Assembly: GCA_036381595.1 (NCBI GenBank)
Contig: DASVCN010000021.1
Coordinates: 1 to 64,000, forward strand
Direction: 5' to 3'
DNA length: 64,000 nt
DNA from: Trueperaceae bacterium
GTDB taxonomy: Bacteria > Deinococcota > Deinococci > Deinococcales > Trueperaceae
Shown here: positions 61,676 through 64,000 of the stretch, piece by piece
Layout: every line of letters starts with the position of its first letter
Position numbering within the stretch: the stretch's first letter is position 1
Notes under the pieces: generated by a model
The model's input: only the letters and a program-made list of their open reading frames with translations
What the model was told of the DNA's origin: nothing
Databases searched by the model: none
Program-made: the position numbers and the translations under genes

Positions 61676-62410
61676 GTGGGATCGATAGCGGAGCAGGAGC
61701 GGAGGGCCGGTGGGCAGGAGAGGATCTCCGGCTCCGCTGCCTTCCTCGAGGGGGTAAGGGACGTCGCTCCGATGATGCTGGCGGTGGGACCGTTCGGGGC
61801 CGTGGTCGGCCTCGCCGGCGTGGCATCGGGGCTCACCTTCTCCGAGACCATAGCGATGTCTGCCCTCGTGAACGGCGGATCGGCGCAACTCGCCGCCCTG
61901 ACGCTGATCGGGAGCGGCGCTCCGGTAGTCGTCATCCTTGCGACCGTATTCTTCGTGAACCTTCGCTACCTGATGTACAGCATGGCCCTCGCTCCCTACC
62001 TCACCGGGATCAGGAAGCGTTGGCGTCTGCTGATGGCGCAAGTGCTATTCGACCAGACCTTCGCCTTCGCCACCAGCCGCTATTCGACGTATCCCGGCCG
62101 GGGCCGGAGGGTCGCCTACTTCTTCGGGCTCGCGCTTCCCCTCTTCGTCACCTGGATGAGTGGGAACGTCGTAGGCGCTGCGTTCGGAGCCCAGGTGCCG
62201 GCGAGCTGGTCGCTCGACTTCGCCATCCCCCTCACGTTCCTCGCCCTGCTGATGCCGGCTGTCAGGGACAGGCCGGCGGCGATCGCGGCGATCACGGGCG
62301 GCGCCACCGCACTCCTGGGGCTCACGCTCCCCTACAACCTGGGTCTCGTTCTGGGCGCGGTCTTCGGCGTGTGCGCCGGCCTCGCGGCCGAGCGGCGCTG
62401 GTGGTCGTGA
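61676..62410 (+). CDS. azlC: AzlC family branched-chain amino acid exporter subunit (second copy)
   Basis: A 244-residue inner-membrane protein. FLEGVRDVAPMMLAVGPFGA and TIAMSALVNGGSAQLAALTL correspond to the AzlC signatures, and VVILATVFFVNLRYLMYSMA is the conserved central motif. It is clearly diverged from the copy at 40306-41049. The GTG start lies 6 bases behind TATCAT (61664-61669) and has no ribosome binding site, so the transcript is probably leaderless. It overlaps azlD by 4 bases (GTGA). Confidence 0.9.
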   Translation: MGSIAEQERRAGGQERISGSAAFLEGVRDVAPMMLAVGPFGAVVGLAGVASGLTFSETIAMSALVNGGSAQLAALTLIGSGAPVVVILATVFFVNLRYLMYSMALAPYLTGIRKRWRLLMAQVLFDQTFAFATSRYSTYPGRGRRVAYFFGLALPLFVTWMSGNVVGAAFGAQVPASWSLDFAIPLTFLALLMPAVRDRPAAIAAITGGATALLGLTLPYNLGLVLGAVFGVCAGLAAERRWWS

Positions 62411-62727
62411 ACGGACCGGTCCTCTGGCTGACGATCGCCGGCATGGCAATCATCTCCTATCTCCTGAGGGTCTCCTTCCTGCTGCTTCACGAAAGGATCG
62501 GCTTCCCGCCGCTGTTGACCAGAGCCCTGCGCTACGTGCCGTACGCGGTGCTGGCCGCCCTGGTCGTCCCGGTGGTCGCCGGCAGTGGCGAGAAGGTTCT
62601 CGCTCCCGAGTTGCCACGCGTGCTCGCCGCGACCGCGGGCGCCCTGATCGCCTGGCGGACCCGCTCGGTGCTCCTCACCCTGACGCTCGGGATGGCTACG
62701 CTGTGGCTTACCCAGCTGCTGCTCTGA
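62407..62727 (+). CDS. azlD: AzlD family exporter subunit (second copy)
   Basis: A 106-residue membrane protein. GMAIISYLLRVSFLLLHERI and LTRALRYVPYAVLAALVVP match the AzlD pattern of a conserved Arg/Pro region before a hydrophobic segment. The GTG start overlaps the azlC stop. It is the partner of the preceding gene in branched-chain amino acid (or analogue) export. It ends 3 bases before the convergent aldo/keto reductase gene, so no terminator fits between them. Confidence 0.88.
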   Translation: MNGPVLWLTIAGMAIISYLLRVSFLLLHERIGFPPLLTRALRYVPYAVLAALVVPVVAGSGEKVLAPELPRVLAATAGALIAWRTRSVLLTLTLGMATLWLTQLLL

Positions 62728-62730
62728 GGC

Positions 62731-63552
62731 TCAGTCGGCGTCCCAATCGGGCGCGCCCTCGGGGTTCACCAGGCGCCCGTCCGGACTCCCCAGCGAACTG
62801 ATCCGCATCATCTCGCTGGCGCTGAGCTCGAAGTCGAAGATATCGAAGTTCGACCTGCGATGCTCGTCACTCGACGCCTTCGGTATCGCCGCGACCCGCT
62901 GCTGCTGTATGAGCCAGCGGAGGGTCACCTGCACGGGCGATTTCCCATGTTCCTTGCCTATCGCGCGCAGGGTGTCGTCTTCCGAGACCTTGCCCTTGGC
63001 GATCGGGCTGTAGGCGGTGAGGAGGTAGCCGAGTTCCGCCGACAGTTCGAGGAGTGCCTTCTGGGACAGGTATGGATGGTACTCCACCTGGTTCGCGAAA
63101 ACATCCACGTGCTCCTGAGCTTCCCTGACCAGCTTGGAAGGGAAGTTGCTCACGCCTATGTGCCTGACGCGGCCGGTCTCTTGCAGCTTGCGCAGTGCGT
63201 CCAGCGTCTCGGCTAGCGGGACCTCGGGATTGGGCCAGTGGAGCAGGAGCAGGTCGACGTAGTCGGTCCGCAGCTTGCTGAGGCTCTCCTCGGTACTGCT
63301 GAGCGCATCGCTTTCCCTGAAGTTGCGCGGCCGCAGCTTGGTGACGAGGAAGATCTCCTCGCGCTCGACGCCAGAACGCGCGAGCGCCTCGCCCACCTGC
63401 TTCTCGTTGTCGTACCCCTGTGCCGTGTCGATGTGGCGGTAGCCGATGGCGAGGGCGTCAGCCACGCCCGCGCGGCACTCCTCCCCTGCCATCCTGAAGG
63501 TACCGAAGCCGAGGGCGGGAACTCGCGTCCCCTCGATGACGTGATGGATCAT
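62731..63552 (-). CDS. aldo/keto reductase (2,5-diketo-gluconate reductase type)
   Basis: A 273-residue NADPH-dependent (beta/alpha)8 reductase. The catalytic tetrad is D42, Y47, K72 and H105 (HIDTAQGYDNE, VTKLRP, LLLHWPNPE). VPALGFGTFR at the N-terminus and AIPKASSDEHRRSNFDIFDF near the end (cofactor phosphate site) are typical. It reduces aldehydes or keto-sugars such as methylglyoxal; the physiological substrate is unknown. GGGAGG precedes the ATG. Confidence 0.92.
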   Translation of the reverse strand: MIHHVIEGTRVPALGFGTFRMAGEECRAGVADALAIGYRHIDTAQGYDNEKQVGEALARSGVEREEIFLVTKLRPRNFRESDALSSTEESLSKLRTDYVDLLLLHWPNPEVPLAETLDALRKLQETGRVRHIGVSNFPSKLVREAQEHVDVFANQVEYHPYLSQKALLELSAELGYLLTAYSPIAKGKVSEDDTLRAIGKEHGKSPVQVTLRWLIQQQRVAAIPKASSDEHRRSNFDIFDFELSASEMMRISSLGSPDGRLVNPEGAPDWDAD

Positions 63553-63586
63553 GTCGTCCTCCCATCAGAAACTACCGCACGAGAAA

Positions 63587-63607
63587 GGCCGCGGTCTCGC
63601 CGCGGCC
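63587..63607 (-). terminator. rho-independent terminator of the DUF892 gene
   Basis: GGCCGCGG (63587-63594) pairs with CCGCGGCC (63600-63607), loop of 5. On the minus strand the stem is followed by TTTCTC, about 30 bases after the DUF892 stop. Confidence 0.75.
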
Positions 63608-63638
63608 CGGTGCTAGCGGTGTCGTTCCTCGGTTCGGA

Positions 63639-64000
63639 TCAGGCGTGCGCCATCTGGTTGCGGATCGCCGTGGGCAGCTGCTGCTCGAGCCACTCGAGCA
63701 TCTGCTCCTCTTCCCGCAGGATGCGGCGGCAGACGGTAGCCGTCTCGGTGTCGCCGATCTCGTCCGCGGCTGTGATTATCCCCTGGTAGGAGGCGATCTC
63801 GAAGCGCTCCGCGGCCGAATCGCCCAGGATGTTCTTGACGATCTCATCCTTCGCCGGCGCGGTGACGACGCCCTGGACGGTACCCATCATGGTGCTCAGG
63901 CCGGTCTTGAAGCTCGAGACGTGGCCCCCCAGGCGCTCGATGCACTCGCGCACCATGTGTGCGTGCTCCTTCGTCTCCTCGCAGTGCCGCTCGAGGCGGG
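63639..64000 (-). CDS. DUF892 (YciE/YciF) ferritin-like protein, partial at window end
   Basis: The 3' part (about 120 residues) of a ferritin-like four-helix protein. Reading leftward from the window edge gives RLERHCEETKEHAHMV, then GGHVSSFKTGLSTMMG, AERFEIASYQGIITAADEIG and RILREEEQMLEWLEQQLP. The ExxxH and EExxM helices supply the carboxylates and His of the di-metal site, and ERFEIASY is a DUF892 hallmark. Such proteins accompany stress responses; the function is unknown. The true start lies beyond position 64000; the ATG near 63956 is internal. Confidence 0.8.
   Translation of the reverse strand, partial: RLERHCEETKEHAHMVRECIERLGGHVSSFKTGLSTMMGTVQGVVTAPAKDEIVKNILGDSAAERFEIASYQGIITAADEIGDTETATVCRRILREEEQMLEWLEQQLPTAIRNQMAHA

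Overview
The window is a GC-rich, densely packed bacterial chromosome segment with no rRNA, tRNA, CRISPR array, insertion sequence or phage gene that I could see. Several genes imply a diderm cell: a LolA-like carrier, a TolC-like protein and predicted outer-membrane barrels. Several starts follow a TANNNT hexamer by only 6-7 bases, the leaderless arrangement known from Deinococcus-Thermus. Sugar ABC systems dominate. A deep Deinococcota lineage (Truepera-like) fits best, but this is inference because no phylogenetic marker is present.

Layout. (1) 105-8045 (+): a GntR regulator followed by a tightly coupled operon: Cys/Met-metabolism PLP enzyme, homoserine dehydrogenase, aldehyde dehydrogenase, EutB, EutC and the ectoine hydrolase DoeA/EutD. 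It looks like an ectoine/hydroxyectoine catabolic operon of unusual composition, without the usual deacetylase or transaminase. (2) 8118-16111: a DUF1328 microprotein, a leftward sugar ABC operon without its own ATPase, a lipoprotein with a Glu-Pro linker and a CTPGFWKN module, a mutarotase-like protein and a ROK repressor. (3) 16243-22978 (+): an operon starting at a clear promoter/operator. It encodes a class I aldolase-like enzyme, a Gfo/Idh oxidoreductase, a PfkB kinase, a D-lyxose/mannose isomerase, a PhyH dioxygenase and a GH38 alpha-mannosidase. These can be read as a mannoside-to-triose route. (4) 39696-23042 (-): a long colinear gene train. It holds a GntR regulator, a PLP lyase-type enzyme, a complete sugar ABC importer (binding protein, two permeases, an unannotated 58-residue membrane protein, ATPase), a 1239-residue heparinase II/III-like protein with a CBM9-like end, a putative glycoside hydrolase, an oxidoreductase, a DegT aminotransferase and a deacetylase-like protein. 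The enzymes lack signal peptides, which suggests that imported oligosaccharides are broken down inside the cell.

(5) 40019-48160: an AzlCD pair, small envelope proteins, a methyltransferase, a hydroxyacid dehydrogenase, a sugar-nucleotide epimerase and an EamA transporter. (6) 53646-48163 (-): a GbsR-type regulator, two FtsX-type permeases around a LolA-like periplasmic protein, an ABC ATPase and a final outer-membrane-type protein that carries an apparent frameshift. The promoter region of this operon is closely matched upstream of the TolC-like gene at 60010-61188. The two loci may form one regulated export system, and this is the most interesting candidate for an undescribed system here. 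(7) 53780-64000: antiporter, chorismate synthase, redoxin, C45 peptidase, a 15-bp minisatellite, DUF983, dTDP-glucose 4,6-dehydratase, a second AzlCD pair, aldo/keto reductase, and a DUF892 ferritin-like gene cut by the window end.
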